Assembly (NCBI GenBank): GCA_964368495.1
Contig: CAYJAJ010000018.1
Location: forward strand, 1 to 29,298
DNA: 29,298 nt
Direction: 5' to 3'
DNA from: CALVGQ01 sp964368495
GTDB taxonomy: Bacteria > Bacillota_I > Bacilli_A > Erysipelotrichales > Erysipelotrichaceae
Under the pieces are notes generated by a model. That model made no database searches and was not told the origin of the DNA. It saw only the letters and a program-made list of their open reading frames with translations. A program made the translations under genes and the position numbers. Shown piece by piece: positions 6,863 to 14,603 of the stretch; position 1 is the stretch's first letter; every line of letters starts with the position of its first letter.

Positions 6863-7369
6863 TTAATTTAAATAAAATTCTATGTTGTCATTGCTGCTGT
6901 CATAATTTTCCATAAGTTCGCATTCGATACCACTTGATAACATAAATGAAATAGTTTTGTTAAGACTAACCTCATTATCGTAATTTAAAAACATAAAAAA
7001 ACTAGGATCAAAAGCCTGCAGTGTAGCAATATCTAATACTTCAAAATCTCTAACAACATTCCAAATTACTTTGTTATTTTCATAAGCACTCATTACTTCA
7101 AAGCCATCGATTGCAGAAAGAGATTCATACTTCATGCTCATGGAAAGATTTATTTCATCTAAACTATCAGTATCGTCCCCTTCAGCTATTTCGATGCTTT
7201 CAATTCTGGATACAAGATCATTTTGATGATAATAAATGTTTTTGACAATAAAATTTGCAGTTTCTTGTTTTTCTGTAAATGAACATACAGTTACCTGCAG
7301 GTCCTGTGAAGTTGATGAACAACCACTTAATGTTAATACACAAACTAATAATGCTAAAATTTTCTTCAT
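6863..7369 (-). CDS. Lipoprotein, function unknown
   Basis: A 168-residue protein with a clear lipoprotein signal: MKKILALLVCVLTLSGC, lipobox LSGC with C17 the modified residue. The mature part is acidic, with repeated patterns such as VTVCSFTEKQETANFIVKN. It faintly recalls DUF1307/YehR-type lipoproteins, but I would not assign it. It lies 35 bases downstream of rarA with no terminator between, so it may be co-transcribed. The ribosome site is odd: GGAG is 33 bases from the ATG, separated by a 17-base palindrome at 7379-7395, and nothing better is closer. Confidence 0.78.
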   Translation of the reverse strand: MKKILALLVCVLTLSGCSSTSQDLQVTVCSFTEKQETANFIVKNIYYHQNDLVSRIESIEIAEGDDTDSLDEINLSMSMKYESLSAIDGFEVMSAYENNKVIWNVVRDFEVLDIATLQAFDPSFFMFLNYDNEVSLNKTISFMLSSGIECELMENYDSSNDNIEFYLN

Positions 7370-7378
7370 AATTTCTAT

Positions 7379-7395
7379 ATCGAATAATATTCGAT
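7379..7395 (-). repeat. Perfect palindrome in the lipoprotein leader
   Basis: ATCGAATAATATTCGAT is its own reverse complement apart from the central base. It lies between the rarA stop and the lipoprotein ATG and could form a hairpin in the mRNA just upstream of the start. Confidence 0.5.
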
Positions 7396-7404
7396 TTCTC
7401 CATT

Positions 7405-8670
7405 CTATCGCTTTTTCTTTTTTAATTCTCTTAGATTTGAACTTCTATGTATTTTGGAAAGTTCTATGTAGTTAGTTGCTAATTGTTTTTCATAACTGCC
7501 AATTTGAGAAGGCTTATAAAATTCAACATGTTTAATCGCATCAGGTAAATACTGAATATATGGCCATAAATCAGCACGATCGTAGTCATAGATATCTTCT
7601 TTTGCTTTGTTGTAAGGTGTATAACAAAGGTAATCAGGAACTCGCAAATCAGACTTCTTTACCAATTCGATTGCATGAATAATGGCATGTTCTGCAGATT
7701 TTGATTTAGGAGATAAGGATAAATCAATAACAGCATTAGAAAGAGGGATCATCGCTTCAGGAAAACCAACACGCTTAGCAGCATCAATGGCATTGATTGT
7801 TCTAGAAACAGCTGCAGGATTGCCTAAGCCGATATCTTCATAAGCAATCACCAACAATCTTCTTTCAATTGAATCCATATCTTGTGCAACGATTAATCTA
7901 GCAAGATAATACAGTGCAGCTTGTACATCACTTCCACGAATACTTTTTTGAAATGCACTTAATGCATCATAATGTCCATCATCATTTTTAAACATACTGC
8001 TATTAGCTAAAGGGTTAAATCGCTGTATGTCATCTGGCAAAATGCAATCGGATTCACAGCTTAATGCGCTAATTTCAAGTAAGTTAAGAGCGTAGCGCAA
8101 ATCACCACCAGATAGCTTAGCAATTTGAATGCATGCTTCATCATCAATTTTTATTGAGTTATTCAATCCATTTGCACTACTTAAACTTCTTTTTATTGCA
8201 ACACAGATATCTTCAATAGTTAACGGTTTAATTTCAAATAATTGTGTACGACTGCGAATCGCTGGATTAATTGAAAATGCTGGGTTAGAAGTGGTAGCTC
8301 CAAGTATGATTAAAGAACCATTTTCTACATAAGGTAATAGTAAATCTTGTTTGTCCTTGTTCAACCGATGAATTTCATCGATGATAACAACTAGAGGTTG
8401 ATAAAATTTAGTTTCTTCAAATAGGATATCCAATTCTTTTTTATTATTAGAAACTGCATTGAACATTCGATAGGGTAGACCAAGTTCATTGGCAAGAACC
8501 ATGGCTAAAGTAGTTTTGCCAGTTCCTGGTGGTCCGTAAAAAATCATGGAAAAGAGTCGACTGTTTTCAATTGCTTTACTAAGTATTTTACCCTTTCCAA
8601 TTAAATGTCCTTGACCTAGTATCTCTTCTAGTTTTGTAGGCCTCATTCTGAAAGCTAAAGGTTGTTTCAT
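7405..8670 (-). CDS. rarA: Replication-associated recombination protein A (AAA+ ATPase)
   Basis: RarA/MgsA, a clamp-loader-like AAA+ ATPase that acts at stalled replication forks. 421 residues, normal for the family. Walker A GPPGTGKTT is at 46-54, Walker B VVIIDEIHR around 95-102, and sensor 1 ILGATTSNPAF plus SRTQLFEIKPL follow. The C-terminal half has the family blocks SAFQKSIRGSDVQAALYYLARLI and RRLLVIAYEDIGLGNP. GAGGTGA precedes the ATG. The promoter lies in the 85 bases shared with divergent dtd; the lipoprotein gene follows. Confidence 0.96.
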   Translation of the reverse strand: MKQPLAFRMRPTKLEEILGQGHLIGKGKILSKAIENSRLFSMIFYGPPGTGKTTLAMVLANELGLPYRMFNAVSNNKKELDILFEETKFYQPLVVIIDEIHRLNKDKQDLLLPYVENGSLIILGATTSNPAFSINPAIRSRTQLFEIKPLTIEDICVAIKRSLSSANGLNNSIKIDDEACIQIAKLSGGDLRYALNLLEISALSCESDCILPDDIQRFNPLANSSMFKNDDGHYDALSAFQKSIRGSDVQAALYYLARLIVAQDMDSIERRLLVIAYEDIGLGNPAAVSRTINAIDAAKRVGFPEAMIPLSNAVIDLSLSPKSKSAEHAIIHAIELVKKSDLRVPDYLCYTPYNKAKEDIYDYDRADLWPYIQYLPDAIKHVEFYKPSQIGSYEKQLATNYIELSKIHRSSNLRELKKKKR

Positions 8671-8688
8671 AAATTCACCTCATTATCT

Positions 8689-8717
8689 ATTTTAACATGC
8701 TTGAAAATATAGTAAAA
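8689..8717 (-). promoter_or_regulatory. Promoter of rarA
   Basis: Minus-strand extended -10 TGTTAAAAT (hexamer 8689-8694) with TTTTAC (8712-8717) 17 bases upstream. The -35 is weak; the TG element supports the call. Confidence 0.45.
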
Positions 8718-8755
8718 TAAAAAGGGTAATATTTTTTATGAAAGGATGAATTTTC

Positions 8756-9202
8756 TTGCGAGTAATTATACAAAGAGTGGCAAGCGCAAATGTTAGCGTG
8801 AACAACGAGTGTGTATCAAAAATAGAACGTGGATTTTTACTTTTAGTAGGAATTACCCATGATGATGACGAAGTGACAATAAAAAAAGTTGCAGATAAAA
8901 TTGCAAACATACGCATATTTAATGATGAAGATGATAAAATGAATTTATCTTTGAATGATATTGGTGGAGAAATTTTATCGGTGTCACAATTTACTTTGTA
9001 TGCAGATATAAAAAAAGGAAGAAGACCAAGCTTTATCAATGCTGCAAAACCAGAATATGCTCATCAACTATATCAGAAATTTAATGATGAATTAGATAAA
9101 CATGGATTCAAAGTAGTTACAGGTGTGTTTCAAACGGAAATGAAAGTAGAATTAGTAAATGATGGTCCAGTTACAATAATTGTTGATTCATCAGAACTTT
9201 AG
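8756..9202 (+). CDS. dtd: D-aminoacyl-tRNA deacylase
   Basis: Removes D-amino acids mischarged onto tRNA; a homodimeric cytosolic enzyme using invariant backbone and side-chain motifs. 148 residues, normal length. The start MRVIIQRVASANVSV is diagnostic, SVSQFTLYADIKKGRRPSF holds the conserved SQFTL block, and NDGPVTI is the second motif. The start codon is TTG at 8756; AAAGGA at 8741-8746 is 9 bases upstream and no ATG fits. It heads a tight run with folD (8-base gap) and the DUF951 gene. Confidence 0.96.
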   Translation: MRVIIQRVASANVSVNNECVSKIERGFLLLVGITHDDDEVTIKKVADKIANIRIFNDEDDKMNLSLNDIGGEILSVSQFTLYADIKKGRRPSFINAAKPEYAHQLYQKFNDELDKHGFKVVTGVFQTEMKVELVNDGPVTIIVDSSEL

Positions 9203-9210
9203 GAGGATAT

Positions 9211-10062
9211 ATGGCAAATATAATTTATGGTAGTGAGTTAGCAAAAGAAATGAAAGAAGAAATGCGACAAGAAATTTTAACAATGATACAAAGCAATAAA
9301 AGACTTCCAAAATTAGTCGTAGTGCTTGTTGGGGATGATCCTGCAAGTGTGTCTTATGTGACTGGAAAAGAAAAGGCATGCAATGAAATAGGAATTGCAT
9401 CTAATTTGATTCATTTGCCAACTGAAACAACACAAGATGAATTAAGGAACTTAATTGATGAACTAAATGAAGATTCAAGCGTAGACGGTATCTTAGTACA
9501 ATTGCCGCTTCCAAAACATTTATCACAAAGGGAAATATTATTACAAATAGATCCTGAAAAAGATGTTGATGGGCTTCATCCAATAAATGCAGGAAGACTA
9601 ATGCTTAAAGAAGATGGGTTTGTGCCATGCACTCCACAAGGAGTAATGGAACTACTAAAAAAAGCACATGTTGAGTTAAGCGGTAAAAAAGTTTGTGTAA
9701 TTGGAAGAAGCAGTCTTGTAGGTAATCCTGTTGCTCAATTATGTATTCAAGCTAATGCTACGGTTACAGTATGTCACTCTTATACAAAAAACATTGAAGA
9801 AGTGTGCAAAGAAGCTGATATATGCATTGTCGCAATTGGAAAAGCAAAACTAGTAAATAAAAACTGGATTAAAAAAGGTGCTGTAGTAATTGATGTGGGT
9901 GTCAACCGTGTTGATGGAAAATTATGTGGTGATGTTGATTTTGACGATGTTATAGATCATGTCAGTGTTATTACTCCTGTTCCCAAAGGCGTAGGACCAA
10001 TGACAATTACAATGCTGCTTAAAAATACAATTAAATCTTATTACAATAAAGAGGTTAGATAA
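9211..10062 (+). CDS. folD: Bifunctional methylenetetrahydrofolate dehydrogenase/cyclohydrolase
   Basis: Interconverts 5,10-methylene-, methenyl- and 10-formyl-tetrahydrofolate, supplying one-carbon units for purines, thymidylate and formyl-Met. 283 residues, normal. Catalytic Y49 and K53 lie in YVTGKEKACNEIGI; the signatures DGILVQLPLPKH, PEKDVDGLHPIN and the nucleotide-binding GRSSLVGNPVA are all present, with PVPKGVGPMTITMLL near the end. AGGAGG lies 7 bases upstream. The DUF951 gene starts one base after its stop, so translation is probably coupled. Confidence 0.97.
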   Translation: MANIIYGSELAKEMKEEMRQEILTMIQSNKRLPKLVVVLVGDDPASVSYVTGKEKACNEIGIASNLIHLPTETTQDELRNLIDELNEDSSVDGILVQLPLPKHLSQREILLQIDPEKDVDGLHPINAGRLMLKEDGFVPCTPQGVMELLKKAHVELSGKKVCVIGRSSLVGNPVAQLCIQANATVTVCHSYTKNIEEVCKEADICIVAIGKAKLVNKNWIKKGAVVIDVGVNRVDGKLCGDVDFDDVIDHVSVITPVPKGVGPMTITMLLKNTIKSYYNKEVR

Positions 10063-10063
10063 A

Positions 10064-10267
10064 ATGATTAAAGAAAAATATGATTTAAATGATATAGTTG
10101 AAATGAAAAAAGAGCATCCATGTAGAAAGTCGAAAGAGTGGAAAATTATTCGTATGGGTGCGGATATTAAAATTAAATGTTTAGGTTGTGGGGCAGTAGT
10201 TATGTTTCCAAGAAGCGAGTTCGAAAGAAAAGGCAAAAAAATAATAAGAAAAGCAGACGAAGTGTAA
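10064..10267 (+). CDS. DUF951 family protein
   Basis: A 67-residue conserved Firmicute protein (YyzM-like). It carries MIKEKYDLNDIVEMKKEHPC, then KEWKIIRMGADIKIKCLGCGAVVMFPRSEFERKGKKI. Three cysteines, two as CLGCG, suggest metal binding. Function is not known; the family is often near replication and translation genes. It is the last gene of dtd-folD-DUF951. Its ribosome site (AAAGAGG) lies inside the end of folD. Confidence 0.9.
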   Translation: MIKEKYDLNDIVEMKKEHPCRKSKEWKIIRMGADIKIKCLGCGAVVMFPRSEFERKGKKIIRKADEV

Positions 10268-10348
10268 ACGATAAACAGAGTTGAATGCATTAGTTGGTGA
10301 AATTATATTTATTGAAATACTCCGGTAAATGATATAAGTGATGCTAGT

Positions 10349-10380
10349 AAAAAAAGTGGAAATAAATATCCACTTTTTTA
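10349..10380. terminator. Bidirectional terminator between DUF951 and queT
   Basis: AAAAAAAGTGGA / TCCACTTTTTT around AATAAATA, with A- and T-runs on both sides, so it can end both convergent transcripts. Confidence 0.85.
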
Positions 10381-10396
10381 AAAAACAGCTCATTGT

Positions 10397-10927
10397 TTAG
10401 GAACCAAATTTTTCAAATATTTTAGCTTTTTTTAATGCCTTGATTAATGGCAAACCAAATACTACGCAGGCCACAATTTGCCCCAAAGCCACTTGCATAC
10501 CAGAAATTAACCATCCTAGTATAAATTGTTCAGACGCATATAAGACTATGCTTAATTGGGCGCCAATAATAATTGCGTTGATAATCACAGGCATAAATGC
10601 TGACAAAACAGAGTGCCCGAAAAGCTCAATGTCTTTAAATTTGTAAGTAAGTACTGCAGCTATTGCTGTAGCTAATGTACCGATGAATACATCTAAAAAT
10701 CCTAATAAAGTTACACCCATCATAGCACCAATTAAATTAGTTAAAAAACAACCTAAGATAATTCCATAAATAGAAGGTGCAAATAAAATGGGAAGAAGCG
10801 TTAAACACTCTGCAATCCTAACTTGGATATTTCCATAAGATAAGGGTGCGAGTGCTAAAGAGATTACAGTATAGATAGCTGCTATAACTGCAATAGTTGT
10901 TAAATGTTTATTTTTGTTTAGGTTCAC
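10397..10927 (-). CDS. queT: Queuosine precursor ECF transporter S component
   Basis: A 176-residue QueT-family membrane protein that binds queuosine precursors (preQ0/preQ1) as the S subunit of an ECF transporter. Visible family blocks: ISLALAPLSYGNIQVRIAECLTLLP, IYGIILGCFLTNLIG and DVFIGTLATAIAAVLTY, with about five to six hydrophobic spans. It starts with GTG; AAAGGA is 8 bases upstream. A preQ1-I-like aptamer sits directly before that ribosome site, which independently supports the substrate. No EcfA/EcfT genes are in the window. No queuosine enzymes are beside it, so salvage uptake is the likely role. Confidence 0.94.
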   Translation of the reverse strand: MNLNKNKHLTTIAVIAAIYTVISLALAPLSYGNIQVRIAECLTLLPILFAPSIYGIILGCFLTNLIGAMMGVTLLGFLDVFIGTLATAIAAVLTYKFKDIELFGHSVLSAFMPVIINAIIIGAQLSIVLYASEQFILGWLISGMQVALGQIVACVVFGLPLIKALKKAKIFEKFGS

Positions 10928-10935
10928 TTGTAAAA

Positions 10936-10975
10936 TCCTTTCATGTTTTATTTTATGTCAGGAGCTGCGACTGAC
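10936..10975 (-). promoter_or_regulatory. preQ1-I-type riboswitch controlling queT translation
   Basis: On the minus strand GTCAG (10971-10975) pairs with CTGAC five bases either side of the loop TCGCAGCTC. The TCGCAG loop is the same as in the T. tengcongensis preQ1 aptamer, and a C stands just before the 3' arm at the ligand-pairing position. An A-rich tail, ATAAAATAAAACATG, supplies C..G for the pseudoknot. The ribosome site AAAGGA (10936-10941) follows at once, so ligand-bound folding would block translation. There is no terminator, so control is translational. Confidence 0.85.
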
Positions 10976-10981
10976 TAATTG

Positions 10982-11010
10982 ATTATACTTATACGATAAG
11001 AATAATGCAA
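10982..11010 (-). promoter_or_regulatory. Promoter of queT
   Basis: Minus-strand TTGCAT (11005-11010) and perfect TATAAT (10982-10987), 17 bases apart. Transcription would start about where the riboswitch stem begins. Confidence 0.8.
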
Positions 11011-11026
11011 GAAAATTAAGTAATAT

Positions 11027-11055
11027 TTGACAAAACTATTAAGCTTTTATACTAT
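11027..11055 (+). promoter_or_regulatory. Promoter of the symporter operon
   Basis: Perfect TTGACA (11027-11032) with TACTAT (11050-11055) 17 bases away, or TATACT (11048-11053) at 15. It lies back to back with the queT promoter. Confidence 0.65.
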
Positions 11056-11078
11056 TAAAAAAACAAGGGGACAATAAT

Positions 11079-12518
11079 ATGGGATTACAGTTCGCATCTT
11101 TGGTTGGTTTGATTTTATATTTTGCAGTGTTGCTTATTGCAGTTACAAGGGAAAAGAAAAATGAAAATGTACTCGATTATTTCTTTGCAGGAAGAACACT
11201 TCCTTTCTGGGCGTTGTCAATTACATTTATTGCTTCATGGTGGGGTGCCGGTTCTGCACTTTCCACTGCGGATTTAGCATATGAAGATGGATTAGGGGCA
11301 TTCTTTTATTATGGAGTACCAGTACTGATTTCAACTTTTTTGATGATTTTGGGTGCTAAGTCGATAAGGCGAGTTGGTTATCTAACTCAAGGCAAAATGA
11401 TGGAGGCAAGATATTCGAAGTTGAGTGCTAAAATGCTTTCGGTGATGATCTTAATGTTTATGACTTTATCAGCAGCAACACAAATGGTGGGAGTTGGTGA
11501 TTTCTTTGGTACATATTTGGGAATGAGCTATGAAACAGCAATTCTACTTGGAACAGGGATAGTGTTAATATATTCTTTTTTTGGGGGATTTAGAGGAGTT
11601 GTGTTAACCGATGTCATTCAGTTTTTCTTGTTATTGCTGTCAGCGATTATTGTGTTTGTAACAGCAATGAATAACAGTGGTGGATTTAGTGAAATCGCTG
11701 ATACCGCTAGCAACCTTGGTAAAGTAGGTTACATGGATTTGGGATCAGGTGTTTCGAAATATATGATGTATGTGATTACATTTGGTTGTTCATGGATGAT
11801 TCAAGCGAATGTTTGGCAAAGAATATCTGCAGCAAAAGACGATAAGGATGCAAAAAAAATGACTATAATGAGCTTTATTGCTTACATACCTTTATATCTA
11901 ATTGTTGTATTTACAGGGATGGCAGGATTAGTGCTTTACGACAGTCTTCCAGAGGGTGGAATTGTGACTGCAATTGTTATGGACTACATGTCACCTGTAC
12001 TAGGTGCATTTGTCTTTGTAGGAATATCTGCTGCAATTATGTCTACAATGGATTCATTGATTAATACAGCTGCAATGACTTTATCAATGGATTTATATAA
12101 TGGAAAAGGCAACCAAGAAAAACAACTTCGCTTTTCTAGGTTATCAACAATTTTTGTAACAATGATCGCATTACTTATTTCACTTGAAATAAGATCGATT
12201 TTAGAACTTTCTTGGATTGCATCAGATATCATTACCACGGGTGTGTTTGTTCCATTGCTTGCAGGTTTTTTCTGGCGTAAAGCAAATAGTCAAGGAGCGA
12301 TCGCATCAATGGTTGTGGGACTGATGTATTGTGGATATAATCTTCTAATTGATTATAATGTGGCACTTCCTTCATTTTGGCAGCCACAATCAGCGCAACA
12401 AGTTATACTAGGTGTTTGTTTGTCTACACTAGTATTTGTGGTAGTAAGCTTAACAACGAAAAGTGATTATCAAAAAGCAGATGATTTTATACGATTAACA
12501 AAAACTAAAGGTAAATAA
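11079..12518 (+). CDS. Sodium:solute symporter family transporter
   Basis: A 479-residue integral membrane protein of the SSS family with about 13 hydrophobic spans. Early blocks VLDYFFAGRTLPFWALSITFIASWWGAGS and the GFRGVVLTDVIQFFLLL stretch are family signatures; the ISAAIMSTMDSLINTAAMTLSMDLY block is the conserved TM8 Na+-site region. It would import a small organic solute with Na+. Substrate unknown: the family covers sugars, proline, pantothenate, urea and others. AAGGGG precedes the ATG. The MazG-like gene starts 16 bases after its stop with no terminator, so symporter and two MazG-type genes form one unit. Confidence 0.9.
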   Translation: MGLQFASLVGLILYFAVLLIAVTREKKNENVLDYFFAGRTLPFWALSITFIASWWGAGSALSTADLAYEDGLGAFFYYGVPVLISTFLMILGAKSIRRVGYLTQGKMMEARYSKLSAKMLSVMILMFMTLSAATQMVGVGDFFGTYLGMSYETAILLGTGIVLIYSFFGGFRGVVLTDVIQFFLLLLSAIIVFVTAMNNSGGFSEIADTASNLGKVGYMDLGSGVSKYMMYVITFGCSWMIQANVWQRISAAKDDKDAKKMTIMSFIAYIPLYLIVVFTGMAGLVLYDSLPEGGIVTAIVMDYMSPVLGAFVFVGISAAIMSTMDSLINTAAMTLSMDLYNGKGNQEKQLRFSRLSTIFVTMIALLISLEIRSILELSWIASDIITTGVFVPLLAGFFWRKANSQGAIASMVVGLMYCGYNLLIDYNVALPSFWQPQSAQQVILGVCLSTLVFVVVSLTTKSDYQKADDFIRLTKTKGK

Positions 12519-12534
12519 AAATAGAGGGAATAAA

Positions 12535-12834
12535 ATGAAAAAAGTAATTGATGAAATTTATAAATTTAATGATGATCGAGGTTGGAGAAAATATCATACA
12601 CCTAGTAATTTAGCAAAATCAATAAGCATCGAAGCTGCAGAGCTTCTTGAATGTTTTCAGTGGGATGATACGTTCAATCAACAAAATGTTGAGGAAGAAC
12701 TGGCGGATGTTCTGATTTATTGTATTGATATGGCAAGAATGATAGATGTCAATATTGAGGACATAATCATTAAAAAAATAAAGAAGAATGGAATTAAGTA
12801 TCCTATTCAATCGGAAAGTGAGGAACTGATATGA
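12535..12834 (+). CDS. MazG-like nucleotide pyrophosphohydrolase
   Basis: A 99-residue single-domain all-alpha NTP pyrophosphohydrolase of the MazG/RS21-C6 (dCTPase-like) group. Metal ligands are intact: E33 and E36 (EAAELLE) and the E55xxD58 pair (EEELADVL). The FNDDRGWRKYHTPSNLAKSISIEAAEL opening is typical of house-cleaning dNTPases that remove non-canonical nucleotides. Its last four bases overlap the next gene's ATG (ATGA, 12831-12834), so translation of the two is coupled. The upstream gene is the symporter. Substrate cannot be told from the sequence. Confidence 0.88.
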   Translation: MKKVIDEIYKFNDDRGWRKYHTPSNLAKSISIEAAELLECFQWDDTFNQQNVEEELADVLIYCIDMARMIDVNIEDIIIKKIKKNGIKYPIQSESEELI

Positions 12835-13109
12835 AAAACCAACTACAACATTTATATGAAACAGCTTTATCTATTCAAAGTAGTAAAGAAGTTGAAACTT
12901 ATTTATCTAATTTTGATAAAAATGAAATGGAAAAAATACTATCGAAACTAAGTGCTTCTACAACTGCACTAATTATTGATACTGTTAAAGCAAGTGAAAA
13001 AGAAACATTAAGCCAAGATATTGCTGACTTAATGTTTCAATTATTTACTTTAATGGCGTATGAGAAAATTACTTTAGAGGATATTAATAAATCAATGAAA
13101 CAAGGTTAA
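12831..13109 (+). CDS. Degenerate MazG/HisE-like protein
   Basis: A 92-residue helical protein that lines up with HisE-type MazG-superfamily domains: SKLSASTTALIID matches the KVGEEATEVVIA helix and SQDIADLMFQLFTLMAYEKITLEDI matches the EEAADLLYHLLVLLAERGLSLEDV helix. In that alignment the catalytic glutamates are A42, S43 and A46, and the second acidic pair is Q62/D63, with only D66 kept. It is therefore probably inactive or a partner subunit of the intact MazG-like protein encoded four bases upstream. No his genes are nearby. Family membership is my manual alignment and is moderately secure. Confidence 0.62.
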   Translation: MKNQLQHLYETALSIQSSKEVETYLSNFDKNEMEKILSKLSASTTALIIDTVKASEKETLSQDIADLMFQLFTLMAYEKITLEDINKSMKQG

Positions 13110-13678
13110 TCGTTATATGATGAATGGAATTTCTCTGCTAAATTCATAGAAGAAACTGTAACTGCACTTGCGCCATTGTAGATGCACTCGTACATTTGTT
13201 CGACTGATTTTAATAGTCCACCAGCAATAAAGTTACAATGAATATGGATTTCAATTGTAGAGTAAATTTCATTTGCAATACCAGGGATTAATTCAACATA
13301 ATCAGGATTACAAAAATTGATTTTAGTTATTTCTTTTTCAAGAGTTGCAGTATCAACAAGGAAAACACGTTGAATTGCAATTTTTTTATTATTTTTTGCT
13401 TCAAGAATTACGGCAGAATTTGCAGATAAAATTCCATCTGCATTCAGACGATTTATAACATAATTGCAACCGTGAGCATCAATTGCAATACCATTAATGT
13501 AATCTAAATGAACTAAGGCAATTTTATTTTCTTTTTGAACTGCTTTAATGTGTTCTTCAAGATGGATTAAATCGAAATTTAGAAGAATACAGTATTGCAT
13601 GTTGCTTTTTATAAATTTTTCAACATCCTCTTTTTTTGATAAAGAAGGGATTACTTTTTGTGTGCTAAAATCTAACAT
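13106..13678 (-). CDS. glpP: Glycerol-3-phosphate-responsive antiterminator GlpP
   Basis: GlpP binds glycerol-3-phosphate and lets transcription read through leader terminators of glp genes in Firmicutes. 190 residues with the TIM-barrel-like family blocks: VHLDYINGIAIDAHG, DYVELIPGIANEI, FIAGGLLKSVEQMYECIYNGASAVTVSS. I start at the ATG at 13678, because GGAGGA at 13685-13690 is then 6 bases away; the in-frame GTG two codons up abuts that site. No glpF, glpK, glpD or glpQ gene lies in the window, so targets are elsewhere. Its stop overlaps the stop of the convergent MazG-type gene by four bases with no terminator between. Confidence 0.88.
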   Translation of the reverse strand: MLDFSTQKVIPSLSKKEDVEKFIKSNMQYCILLNFDLIHLEEHIKAVQKENKIALVHLDYINGIAIDAHGCNYVINRLNADGILSANSAVILEAKNNKKIAIQRVFLVDTATLEKEITKINFCNPDYVELIPGIANEIYSTIEIHIHCNFIAGGLLKSVEQMYECIYNGASAVTVSSMNLAEKFHSSYND

Positions 13679-13924
13679 CCTCACTCCTCCATAAACTTGT
13701 GAAAGTATACTACTATATTACTATAAAAAAAATATTTATATAAGAGCTTTTTATGAGAAATTCATTGAGTTTTTAAAATATGTTGCTTCTTGGTTTTATG
13801 AATAAATATTTTATTTGTTCAAATTCATAACTTATAAGCAATAACTAATTATTAATTATTTTTAAAACAGTACTATTAGTGGAAAGGACATTAGAAACTT
13901 TAAATAGTTACAATGGGGTTTATG

Positions 13925-13933
13925 TGTTATAAT
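13925..13933 (+). promoter_or_regulatory. Extended -10 promoter of tmk operon
   Basis: TGTTATAAT, a perfect extended -10, 29 bases before the ATG of tmk. No clear -35 (TAGTTA at 17 bases). The rest of the 283-base gap to glpP is AT-rich with no visible gene. Confidence 0.55.
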
Positions 13934-13961
13934 ATTCCAGATAAGGTAAGGTGAAAAGAGT

Positions 13962-14603
13962 ATGAAAAAAAGCCTTTTTATTAGCTTTGAAGGACCAGAT
14001 GGAAGTGGGAAAACTACAGTAAGTCAAAGAGTTTTTGAGCGTCTAGTTGAAAATGGATATGACGCTATATATACTAGAGAACCAGGTGGAATAGATATTG
14101 CAGAACAAATACGTAATGTCATATTAAATCCTGAAAACACAGCAATGGATGCCAGAACAGAAGCATTGCTTTATGCGGCAAGCAGAAGACAGCATTTGAT
14201 TGAAAAAGTATTACCTGCTCTAGAAAAAGGGAAAATCGTCATTTGTGATCGATTTGTGGATAGCTCAATGGCATATCAGGGAGCTGGAAGGAAGTTAGGG
14301 ATTGACGAAGTGTTCAATATGAATCAATTTGCGATAGAAGGGCACATGCCTGATAAAACAATCTATTTGCAGTTGAGTGCTGAAGAAGGTTTGAAACGAA
14401 TTGAAACTAGAGTTTACAAAGATCGCTTAGATCAAGAAACATTAGAATTTCATTATGCTGTTGTTGAAGGATATGAAATTGTTAAAAATAAATACAAAGA
14501 TCGTATGATTATTGTTGATGCGAGCAATGAACTAGAAATGGTTATTGATGATGCTTACAATCAAGTGGTGAAATGTTATGATGGAAAACAAACTAAAAAC
14601 TGA
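13962..14603 (+). CDS. tmk: Thymidylate kinase
   Basis: Phosphorylates dTMP to dTDP for DNA synthesis. 213 residues, normal. P-loop GPDGSGKTT at 11-19, the dTMP-binding DR motif in VICDRFVDSSMAYQGAGR, and the LID region after DKTIYLQLSAEEGLKRIETR. It opens a four-gene run, tmk-holB-ricT-rsmI, whose reading frames overlap by 4-26 bases. AGGTGAAAAG precedes the ATG. The next gene, holB, starts 26 bases before its end. Confidence 0.97.
   Translation: MKKSLFISFEGPDGSGKTTVSQRVFERLVENGYDAIYTREPGGIDIAEQIRNVILNPENTAMDARTEALLYAASRRQHLIEKVLPALEKGKIVICDRFVDSSMAYQGAGRKLGIDEVFNMNQFAIEGHMPDKTIYLQLSAEEGLKRIETRVYKDRLDQETLEFHYAVVEGYEIVKNKYKDRMIIVDASNELEMVIDDAYNQVVKCYDGKQTKN

Noticed and set aside
7218..7403. 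Open frame starting right after the rarA stop, overlapping the lipoprotein gene
   Set aside because: It has no recognisable protein features and is out of frame with the lipoprotein, whose signal and lipobox are convincing.
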